A stretch of 64,000 nucleotides of DNA, taken from Flectonema sp. DT1601. Its lineage: Eukaryota > Euglenozoa > Diplonemea > Diplonemida > Diplonemidae. Numbering within the stretch: the first letter of the stretch is position 1; each line of letters begins with the position of its first letter. Positions 53,801 through 62,475 of the stretch are shown here, piece by piece. The stretch is from NCBI GenBank assembly GCA_964019425.1, contig OZ025815.1, positions 806,001-870,000 of the forward strand, read 5' to 3'. The notes beneath the pieces are model-generated. The model worked only from the letters and a program-made list of their open reading frames with translations. It did not search any database and had not been told where the DNA came from. Position numbers and translations under genes: made by a program.

Positions 53801-56800
53801 TTTTTTTTTTTTTTTCCGCCGAAGCGAAGATGCCGGGAAAAAACCACATGCTAGTACAGTTCTTTTACTTTTCTTTGTCTGCTGGAATTCTATCTGAGAA
53901 AACCGGTAGTCTTTGAAATTGTAAGCCAAGTACAAGTTGCCTCCTGACGGGTATATTGTGGGTAGTTCGAAAACGTTGCGCTCCAAAATATAACAAGACT
54001 CTACTCCACCCGCGTCAGGCGCATCTCTTGTCTTAGCCCTAGCATGCTACGTTGGAACATTGTCACCAGCCCGGTGGACCAAGTTGTAATTATTGCCCCT
54101 AGTTTACTCATCACTCTTCCGTGTGACGGCGGTTATTCCCTAATAACCTGTTGTATGCTTTACCTAAGTCTTTTACTTTTTTCTTCTTCGCACGCTGTCG
54201 GTTTCCACCTTCGATGCAGTCAATCTTGTTCCGCCTTGGTTGTTTTTGGAAGAGCTAAGCTAAGTGGCAAGGTTTCACTAACAGATCGACTTTTTGTCAG
54301 CATCTCAGGCTTCTTTTTGCCGAGGACGTGCGGCTTTCTTTGAGGTCTCACAGTGACACTTTTAAAAGAAATTATCTATTCCGGTGGGTATAAAGGGGGG
54401 TGGGAGGAGGAGCGGGAGGGGACGTGTGAGTACACCCACAGATCTCAGCCCGAAGAGGAGAATGCCACCAGAGCCTTGACTCACCCAGACGGTACGCCAA
54501 GACACGGGAGGACGAGGTCGTGCCCGTCCCCAGCCGAGAAGACAAAGAAAAAGTTATCGCCATACAGTTCCGCGGACTCAGAGAAGACCAGCCTGAGTCC
54601 GGGGAAGAGACTTAAAGACGACTCGGTCCAGCATCTGCGGCAGGTGGTTATCTGGCACTTCGTGCATCTGCTCCTGAGCCATTTCCGTTGTAGCAATCTA
54701 CGGCAGAAGTCACATTTGACCCTTGGTCCCTTTTGCATCGGTGGTGCGTGGTCACAGGTCGGTTTGATATCTTCGGCGTCGTTTGTGGAGGCATCGGAAC
54801 CGCTTGTCCCTGTCAGGGGTGGGCTGCTCCTAGCTCTTCTGGTCTTCGGCGTCGGTTCTTCTGTTGAGTTGTTAGGGCTGTCGAGAATTAGTGTTCTGGC
54901 TACAGGGGGTGTGTGGATCTCCGTGTTGCGTTTTTCCGGCTGCGATGAAGGGCTGGACAGTTCACTCTCGCCTTTGGTGAGGATGCCTACTGGTTCTTCG
55001 AAGGTATCGCGGTCTTCCTTGGCGAGGGTGTCTGTCGGTTCTCCGGAGGCATGTTCTCCTTCCGTGAGGGTGTCCTCTGTTTCTACGGAGGCATCATGTT
55101 CTTCTTTGGTGAGGATGTCTACTGATTCTTCGGAGGTTCCACGCACTTCATTGGTGGGGGTGTCTGTCAGTTCTCCGGAGGCATATTCTCCTTCCGTGAG
55201 GGTGCCTACTGGTTCTGAGGCTGTCTGCTGGTTCATCGGAGGTATCACGCACTTCCTTGGTGAAGGTGTCTGCTAGTTCTCCGGAGGCATGTTCCCCTTC
55301 CGTGTGGGTGTTAGCTGGTTCTTCGGAGGCATCGAGTCCTACTTTCTCCGGAGGGTCTGTATCTTCCTGGGCCACCTCAGAAACAGATGTCTTCGGCTTC
55401 TTCAATGGTACGGGCTCGTCTTGTGAGTCTGAGCCAGGGGACCATTGCTTCTTATTCTTCGGGCTGGCCGTTGACCTCGGGCTTCCATCAGGGTCGGCTG
55501 TGGTAAGCGATGGACGGTCTGCCTCAGCCTTCGGTTTTTTGACAGAGGTGGATTCTGCCTGCGGATCAGAGTCAGGCGATCTCGGCTTCTTGCTCTGCTG
55601 GACTGGCTTCGCCGGCGTTTCTTCTGGACCCGTCGCCCGCTCCGGGGTTAGGCTCACTCCCAACTCTCTTTCCAGGTCCGTGGCTCGTCTCTGCACATCC
55701 GTCAGTGAGTAACATTCTTGGGAGGACGCCTCCTCAGCCTTAAACTGCGCACAGTTGTTGTTGACATTCGGCTGGTCAAGAAAGCTCCATGTGGCCGGTA
55801 CAGCTCCAACAAGTCTCGTCCGTGTCGTCACGCTCCATGCGCTCATGTCTCCTCTGCAGCTCCAGGTGGTGTTCCTATTCCGCTGACTCACCTCCTGGAT
55901 TCCCTTGAGGGCGGCGTAGTAAGAGGCCGATCCGAGGTCTGCGGTGTCGAGTGTCGCGACCCAGCTAGCTGTCAATTTGTGCAGCTTCGTGTCCAGCAGG
56001 CAAGGCAGCCGCTCCCGTCTTCCCGGTGGCCGAGTTCTTGTGACTGGCGAAGAAAAGGCACATGCGAGGCGAGTCCTGCTGGGGTCCTCCTGCCATGTGG
56101 TCCCACCAATACAGAGAGGCTTCTTCCCGCGAGTCGAAGGCCTTGTACTGGTTTTTGCTGTACCCGTTCACCATCGAGCTCGCTTCCCGCCAGCAGTCGT
56201 ACAGACCCGTCTTTCGGCCCCTGACCACTGCGTACCATTTGTCACCTGGCGGTGGTGTGACTACAGGTCCCCCTTTCGGAGGGTTGTATCTCTCCACGAA
56301 TCGCTGGGCTGACTCCCGCAAGGCGAATCTTTTGTGGACGGCGCCCCTATAGTTGGACACCTCCCTCTTCGTTTCCTCCCACGTGGTGTACACTCCTGGG
56401 GACCTGCCTTCCGCGACTCCGTAGTAGAAGGTTGGTTTCCTGTCAGAGGGTGCTGGTTTCCATCCTGATTTCGGTGCGCAGGAGGAAGGTTGTTCTCGTC
56501 TCAAGTACAGGGCGACACAGGGACACAGTTGGGTGACTTCCGACGTGTAAATTCTTTCGGTCGAGTCGTCCTGAATCAGCCATCCCCCCCTTCCGTTTCT
56601 CGTGTACGATACATAATGTCCAGAAGTCTCGCTATGTCTGATGTGTTGGATCACTCCAGTCAGGGCGTACAGGCGGCTCGAAGTGTCTACGAAGGATGCT
56701 GGTATGCTGACCTTTTCTTCGGCTTCGGAATCTCCGAAATGTTCCTCGTTGAATCCAAAGAACAGTGATCGGGCTAACTCGTCTACCGATGTAGTGACCG

Positions 56801-57064
56801 TCGCTGAGCTCGACTTGCAAATCGGGCAGACAAAGTCCGCCGGGCTGGTCGACGATGTAGCAAAGGCTGTGGCTGGCGTTTGGCCGGGGTTCATTCTTTT
56901 TTTTGTAATATAAAAAATAACAATTCAAAATACAGAAACGGAGTCCACAAGATGATGTCCAGCAGAGGATTGATGAGATCAGAGAACTGAGAACCTCGCT
57001 CAACACAGGGAATGCCCCCAGCAATGTGGGTACGAGTGGGAGATTCGCTCCGATGGTTGTATAA
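50876..57064 (+). CDS. Two-exon SH3b-like, low-complexity protein whose intron holds an antisense element
   Basis: Exon 1 is 50876-53734 and exon 2 is 56936-57064. They join in phase 0 to give 995 residues. The donor is GTATGT at 53735 and the acceptor AATACAG ends at 56935. The N-terminal 170 residues contain WTIGSLSDVSQEIGW and an SH3b-like segment (VVKTLPQGVVLTVVELRG, PPGWVSI). A histidine/glutamine repeat (QHQHSQP, three units) and a long Ser/Thr-rich disordered part follow, with a glycine run near 52645. A beta domain (TGTWYVETKNCG to GDITAVVVND) and an alpha/beta domain (NYKLLSGSIERDIAAAIGC) come next. Exon 2 adds a short coiled coil (DDVQQRIDEIRELRTSL). The exon 2 call is an inference from phase and composition. 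The function is unknown. Confidence 0.65.
53787..56900 (-). mobile_element. Antisense poly(A)-tailed element remnant with USP and RNase H1-N-like domains
   Basis: On the minus strand the segment starts near 56900 and ends in a poly(A) tract (T run at about 53790-53816 on +), which suggests insertion through an RNA copy. Its GC content is visibly higher than its surroundings. The first open part (56894-55965) encodes the C-terminal half of a ubiquitin-specific protease (GHYVSYTR at residues 92-99, DDS at 109-111). Two RNase H1 N-terminal/viroplasmin-like modules follow (about 155-203 and 219-263). Later parts (about 55975-54481) encode a Ser/Glu/Pro-rich linker with EGEHASGE-type repeats and a CDFC..CTKC..CRRC zinc cluster like that of piggyBac-type transposase tails. 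It looks incomplete and broken, with a few breaks. No reverse transcriptase is seen. The family is uncertain. Confidence 0.6.
54560..55330 (-). repeat. Imperfect coding repeats in the antisense element
   Basis: Units of about 28-30 residues with TEGEHASGE and DTLTKEVRDTSEEPVD-like sequence recur about five or six times. The period is close to 85-90 bases. They make up the acidic linker before the zinc cluster. Confidence 0.6.
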
Positions 57065-57571
57065 CTCTGCTATTGGTTCAGTGAGATTAAAATGGATGTT
57101 TATAACACGTCTTCAAGTTTTTAGAAAAAAAATGTTTACGGTAACGCTCCCACAAGAAATATTGGCTAAATATAGTTTTTTTTTTTTTTTTTTTTTTTGC
57201 ACCAAAAACCCTCTGCCAAGGCTAAAAAGGAATGCAAATTAAAACTATGTGAGCCAGATAAACGGGATTGCAGATATATAGGGGTGTTACTAATCACTAC
57301 TAGCGTATTCTTTTTGTATTATTGTTCTGCATCTTAATATGTGTCCCTGTTATTTTTCACCTTTAGAATAGTTCTTGAGCTGCAAATAAAGCAAAGTTCA
57401 GGTTCTCCCCTTTTCTTTTATTGTTGTATAAGTGCAGTGCCAACACGTTGGCAGCACATCTTTTTTTTTTTTTTTTTTTTTTAATTTTTTTTCATTCCTA
57501 AATTCTACTTGTATTGTTTTTCAAATTTCCTACCCTAATGTACTCTCGTTTGCTGTACAATTCTTTTTTTA

Positions 57572-57873
57572 TACCGACGTAGTCGGAGAAGAAACTATTC
57601 AGATTGAAAACCGTATTTCTTATGGTCCGTGTGACAGGATTTTGTCTGCGTTCAATGAAAAACTACGTCGGGAACTTTGCGGTCTCTATGGGTCATGAGC
57701 TGCGTTCAACGAAATATAAGGCTAAGCTGAACGGTTATTTTTATACCGATGTAGTCGGAGAAGAAACTATTCAGATTGAAAAGCCGATATTTCTTATGGT
57801 CTTATGTTCATGATTCATTTTCCCCCGTGCGACAGGATTCTGTCTGCGTTCAACGAAGGCTAATCTGAATGGT
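57572..57873 (+). repeat. Dispersed repeat family A, copies 2 and 3 in tandem
   Basis: Both start TACCGA(C/T)GTAGTCGGAGAAG and share GAAACTATTCAGATTGAAAA, TTTCTTATGGTC and GCGTTCAACGAA. They are about 170 bases apart. The related copy is at 10591. Confidence 0.75.
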
Positions 57874-58867
57874 TTATTTTTCTTATTTTCGTTTTTTTTT
57901 TTTTTTTTTTTCCCCATACAAACTGCAATTTCATTCCAACACTTCTATTTTAAATTTTTTTTTTTTTTTTCTTTCTTCTTTTTCTCTAATGTGTTGTATG
58001 TTTCCGAAAAATAATAAAAAAAACTTATTTTATTTTATTTTTTTGATTAGCTTCAAAAAAAAGAAAATGAATCTCAATCATTTTTTATAACTGAAGCTAT
58101 CCGTTGATTACATCGGCATCGCAGTTCATCCCTCAATTCGTTTTTTTTCCCCCCCTTTCTCATTTATTCAATTGCGTAAGACGGCTGTTTACGTATCCGA
58201 CCGTTGCGACATTGTATTATATTGTATTGTATTTATTTCCCCTCCCACCTTTTCGTATCGTAATAAATCGCCCCCCCCCTCCTTCTATTCGGTTATGTAC
58301 ACAAAAAAAAAGAAAGAAAAAGAAAAATAAATAAACAAGATGTGAGAATTATGTCTGATGTTATCTATTTTTTTCCCCTTTTTTTGTCGCCGGTATTACT
58401 GTCTGTGATTTCAAACAATAAAGAAGACTTTTATTATCTGATGTCTGAAAAAAAAAAAAAAAAAAAAAAAAGAAAGAAAAATGTATAGAACGACTTATGA
58501 ATAAAATAATAAAATCTGTAGAACGTGTTTTCCTTCTCCACTTTATTCTATTGTCGAATGGTGGAATCTTTTGATATTTTTTGCAAGGTGACGTTGGTTG
58601 GTTAATAGGTCTTTTCTTAACTTGAATTTCTTTTTTTTTTTTTAAAAAGAACACAAGCCATAACTATGTTCACATACTACGCTGTCGCTGACAGTCAAGA
58701 TTGTCTGAGAGATTGTTGTTCCTTTGAGCTTGGTAATACAGTATCAATTTACCCCCCTTAAAGTTGACTGACTTACTTCTACACTATACTGATGATGAGA
58801 GAATAGAAATACTCTCGAAACCTGATAGTTACTTTAAAAGGCTAAGTCAAGCATCACCATAGTTCAC

Positions 58868-59069
58868 TGTATCCTTAACAGATTGTTAAATTATCGCTTA
58901 TGTTAATATGATACAATACAGTTGTCTTTTACAAATTCAAATATTCAACCCCCTTAGAAATTATATCCAAATACATCACTGTATCTAAAACTAATGTTAA
59001 ATTATCGTTATGTTTGTTTATGATACAATACATTTGTATTTTACGTACGGAATCAAACAGTTAACCCCC
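58868..59069 (+). repeat. Repeat family D, two tandem copies
   Basis: Two units of about 100-108 bases share TGTTAAATTATCG, ATGATACAATACA and an end like CAACCCCCTTAGAAAT. The same unit lies at 40845-40928 and, degraded, at 6150-6300. Confidence 0.75.
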
Positions 59070-59179
59070 CTTAGAAATCATGTCCAGATACATCATTGTA
59101 CCGTAAGGAATGGAATGAGAGTGAGATTTGAAGAAAGCCCAAAGGGGGCGTCCCTTCATTCGTCTTTCACTATCAGATA

Positions 59180-59474
59180 ATAAAAATCTGTTCAATTTTC
59201 AGCCCATCAAATACACTTCCTCATCAACAAATACTCTAAAAGCCTTGGTCGGTCAGGACATATTGACAGGCGCCTTGTGCAGAGTCGCGCGACCAATATC
59301 AACAATGACATTGATCTGTATCAGGACATCGAAAAGGTGATTTACAAGTTACGCAGCCGAGGTTACTCCAAGAGGAACCTCTTCTCACAATACAAAGATT
59401 TCATTCTTAGTACATACTGGGACTTTCTGAAACAGAGAGATAACCTCCAGCAATTCTTCTTCAAGACTAATTAG
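59180..59474 (+). mobile_element. Small retroelement-like remnant (reverse-transcriptase-associated C-terminal region)
   Basis: A short open stretch carries NINNDIDLYQDIEKVIYKLR followed by SRGYSKRNL. It recalls the segment just after the polymerase domain in Penelope-like and some other retroelements (an L..RGYP-like motif). No other part of the element is present. It is a broken fossil fragment and the family call is weak. Confidence 0.3.
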
Positions 59475-59769
59475 AGACATGACAAGGAATTACCCGTCAC
59501 CTCTGAGAAGAAAACAATCCAACAGTGCTATAAACTACAGTGTGGTACCTGAGGGGTGAAAACAAGGGGTGTGTTAGGAGGCCTCACAACAACTATAAGT
59601 TATTCTGTGCATTGCTATCTATAACTAGGTATTCCCTCTGAGTAGAGTGGGAGATGAAAAGTGAACCGAATTTCTATTTTTATCGATCTGAACTTTAATA
59701 ATCTGCTCCACTAGACCCGCGTGTGTTAATTTTCTTATGATCGATGTTTAGGCTGCTGACCTTCTGTCA

Positions 59770-62182
59770 GATTTTGTCTGTACAAAAAAGAACTGCATTT
59801 GGGAGTATTATTATGTTGCGTTCTGTGTTCACCTCATCGCTCACAGCTTATTTCTTCTGAATTTGCTGATGATATTTATTCTCGACCACTCAATTAGTAT
59901 GGTGTTTGCATTCTGTAAGTGTTAATTAGTTTTCAGGTGTTTAAATAATGTGATGCAACTCTCGTTGACGAAGTGTACGGAGTGGTGGTGTCTGTTAATA
60001 TCTTTCTAGCTGTAACAGGATAGTAAGAAAATAAAATAAAAGGAAGAGTTTGATAAAATAAAATGAGTAAACTGTATAAGGTTTGCTGTTGCTGTTTAAA
60101 TGCTGCAATCAAGAAGGATGATAGCCCACTGCAAATAAAGCGTAAGAAAGTTTTTACTTTAATAAGTGTCGCTGGAATAATAACGACAATGTTTGGGCTA
60201 CCACATGCATTCACTAGTGGGTTGTATTCTTCAGTGATTTCAGCCGTTCTAAATCTGATGATACACATTTATTCCTTAATATTCCTCTGTGTGTTAAAGT
60301 ATCAGGCAACAGATGGTTATATTCAAGTTACTTGTCTTTTTTACTGCATTTCTGTTACGATGGGTGACTTCACTTCATCACTTACCCAAGGGACTCCTGC
60401 TTGGCCATTGTTTGTATTAATTACTGATGTCCTTCTATTAGCGGAGTCTCCTCCAAAGACATCAGCAACTGCAGTTATTTTTTGCTGTACATGGCTGACA
60501 GTCCGAAGCGCAGAACGAATATTCAGGTTCGGTTTGTTTGACTTTTCATGGGGAGTTCCTGATCAGGCCACTAGACGTGACTCGTTGTGCGGGTGTGAAA
60601 CGATGCCATGTTCTGTACCTTTTGCTGAAGATGTTGCTGCTTTGGCAGGCGAGATGCTTGTTTTCGTCCTCGACTTTCTTTGTACTCGTGGGTTTGCTTT
60701 GTCTGTTTTGGAAGAAAAAAGAAGAATCCTGGCATCTATCGACACGGCTAATCACATCGCAAAGTCGCTGTCGAGGTTTGACTTGGAGATGGCTTCAGAG
60801 CTGTTGGATGAAGCGGTGATTCCGGATGAGCTGAAACTCTCATTCGAATTGATTCTTGCAAATCTGAAGTCGTACCGACCCTACCTTCCTCAATCTTGCT
60901 TTCCTGAAGCTGAGCCAGAAGTTGAGCAATCACAACATACATCTTGTGGAGTGAGTGAAACCTCAGGCACGTTAATAAGTTCTATGGAATCGAAGCCTAC
61001 TAACCTCCGCAAACCTTTTTCTGAGATATCTGTGTCGCTTCTGGTTGCTAATGTGAGAAACTCATTAGTGGTATTGCAACACAGTCAGAAGTCATTCATG
61101 GATCTCATCAGTGATTTGGTGTCAACGTCATTCACTATCATCTGTCAGAACAGGGGAACACTTGACCTCTTCCTGGGTGACCGCATCTTCGCTAACTTCG
61201 GGGCAACGAGAGTCCACTCTGGACACGCACTTTCTTGTGTGGAGGCTGCGAAGGGGATTGCCAAGTCGTCGGAGGGTATCCTCATCCCTTATCAAGTTGA
61301 AGGCGGCACTTTGCTGTCGATGGACATCGGAATGGGAAGCGGAAGACTGCACTGCGGTGATCTGGGTAGTGACACTATGATCCGATACAGCTTCATCGGT
61401 AAGCTGGCTCACTTGGTGAGTGTTGTTGAGAGAGCTGCCTGTAAAATGAACATCACTATGCTCTGTGAAGTCGGGTTGTATCGCCAAGTTAGGGAATCGA
61501 TTGAGATTTGTGTTCATCTTCAGACCATCCTCCACCTGGACACCATTCACCTGTTGTACGAAGTGATTGCAGGTATCCATGAAGAGGAAGCCTTTCCAGA
61601 GGAATGGATGTACCAACTTGAGTCTCGTGGAGTTGGTAAGTGGGACGCATTTAATAAGGTTGCTAGTGCTCTGTTGATGGGCGAGAAGGTATCAGACATC
61701 GGCAACGTAGCCGCGGAGACTGACTTTCGAATAGAACAGCTTCAAATTATTTTGAGGGATGGTGTTTCAACTCCTTTAGTAGTGACCAGTAGGTAATCAT
61801 AACTTTGCTGGAAAAGCAGGACTTCTCCGTCTGCTGCTGCTTCCGTTCTGATTTGTGCCTCTGCTATCTGGGCGGGTATCACAGCCTAGGCCACGAGCAC
61901 CATATTGTACACAGCCTGTTGGGGTTTCATTTTACAGTGCAGCACAGTATTTGGGTTGACTCCAGACATAACTTTTCAAGGAGAACGCGGGGTTGCTCAA
62001 TTGAACCCGACGAAGAATCCTGGTTCCAAGTGGACCACTTCTGGTAAACAGGACTGGCGACGCGGGATGAACCGAGACTCCGGACATAACTTTTTATTGA
62101 AGGCAGACCGAATGTCGTAAGGAAGAGGAGAATAAATCATGACCATAAGAAATAATGGTTTTCAATGTGAATGGTCTTCTCC
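59770..62182 (+). repeat. Tandem duplication, unit 1 (2,413-base period)
   Basis: The sequence from about 59770 (GATTTTGTCTGTACAAAAAAG) recurs from 62183 with an offset of exactly 2,413 bases, which also maps the start codon 60063 to 62476. Unit 2 runs past the window end. Confidence 0.85.
60063..61796 (+). CDS. Multi-pass membrane protein with degenerate class III cyclase domain, tandem copy 1
   Basis: The product is 577 residues and intronless. A CCCC cluster at residues 8-11 may be acylated. About five or six membrane helices span residues 30-220. A linker motif like LSRFDLEMASELLDE and LILANLKSYRPYLPQSCF (about 240-285) is reminiscent of euglenozoan cyclase-type proteins. The C-terminal domain (about 315-520) follows the class III cyclase plan: SEISVSLLVANVRNS, LDLFLGDRIFANFGATR, DIGMGSGRLHCGDLGSD and YSFIGKLAHLVSVVERAA. 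The second metal-binding aspartate survives in LGDRIFANFG. The first is absent, and the transition-state Asn/Arg pair is not evident, so the domain is probably inactive or needs a partner. A membrane sensor role is inferred. Confidence 0.75.
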   Translation: MSKLYKVCCCCLNAAIKKDDSPLQIKRKKVFTLISVAGIITTMFGLPHAFTSGLYSSVISAVLNLMIHIYSLIFLCVLKYQATDGYIQVTCLFYCISVTMGDFTSSLTQGTPAWPLFVLITDVLLLAESPPKTSATAVIFCCTWLTVRSAERIFRFGLFDFSWGVPDQATRRDSLCGCETMPCSVPFAEDVAALAGEMLVFVLDFLCTRGFALSVLEEKRRILASIDTANHIAKSLSRFDLEMASELLDEAVIPDELKLSFELILANLKSYRPYLPQSCFPEAEPEVEQSQHTSCGVSETSGTLISSMESKPTNLRKPFSEISVSLLVANVRNSLVVLQHSQKSFMDLISDLVSTSFTIICQNRGTLDLFLGDRIFANFGATRVHSGHALSCVEAAKGIAKSSEGILIPYQVEGGTLLSMDIGMGSGRLHCGDLGSDTMIRYSFIGKLAHLVSVVERAACKMNITMLCEVGLYRQVRESIEICVHLQTILHLDTIHLLYEVIAGIHEEEAFPEEWMYQLESRGVGKWDAFNKVASALLMGEKVSDIGNVAAETDFRIEQLQIILRDGVSTPLVVTSR

Positions 62183-62475
62183 GATTTCGTCTGCACAAAT
62201 AAGAACTGCATTTGGGAGTATTATTATATTACGTTCTTTATTCACCTCATCGGTCACAGCTTATTTCTTCTGAATTTGCTGATGATATTTATTCTCGACC
62301 ACTCAATTAGTATGGTGTTTGCATTCTGTAAGTGTTAATTAGTTTTCAGGTGTTTAAATAATGTGATTCAACTCTCGTTGACGAAGTGTACGGAGTGGTG
62401 GTGTCTGTTAATATCTTTCTAGCCGTAACAGGATAGCAAGAAAATAAAATAAAAGGAAGAGTTTGATAAAATAAA
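61797..62475. other. Spacer between the two cyclase-like genes
   Basis: The first part (61797-62130) is unique 3' flank. An inverted fragment of repeat A (about 62137-62186) sits at the junction of the duplication. From 62183 the sequence repeats the 5' flank of copy 1. No gene is seen. Confidence 0.6.
62137..62186 (-). repeat. Inverted fragment of dispersed repeat A at the duplication junction
   Basis: Read on the minus strand it matches GGAGAAGACCATTCACATTG and TTTCTTATGGTCATGATTTA of repeat A. It abuts the start of duplicated unit 2. Confidence 0.65.

Larger units (their letters stand above)
57065..60062. other. Gene-poor stretch with repeats A and D and a retroelement scrap
   Basis: It contains two tandem copies of repeat A (57572-57738, 57742-57873), a region of heavy homopolymers (57460-57482, 57890-57911, 58447-58471), two D-type repeats (58868-59069), a reverse-transcriptase-like scrap (about 59180-59474), and from about 59770 the start of the 2,413-base unit duplicated downstream. 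No intact host gene is seen. Confidence 0.6.

Noticed and set aside
54353-56352. Plus-strand open frames of 100-300 residues across the inserted element
   Set aside because: They are shadows of the minus-strand coding parts, produced by high GC and repeats. They show no domain.
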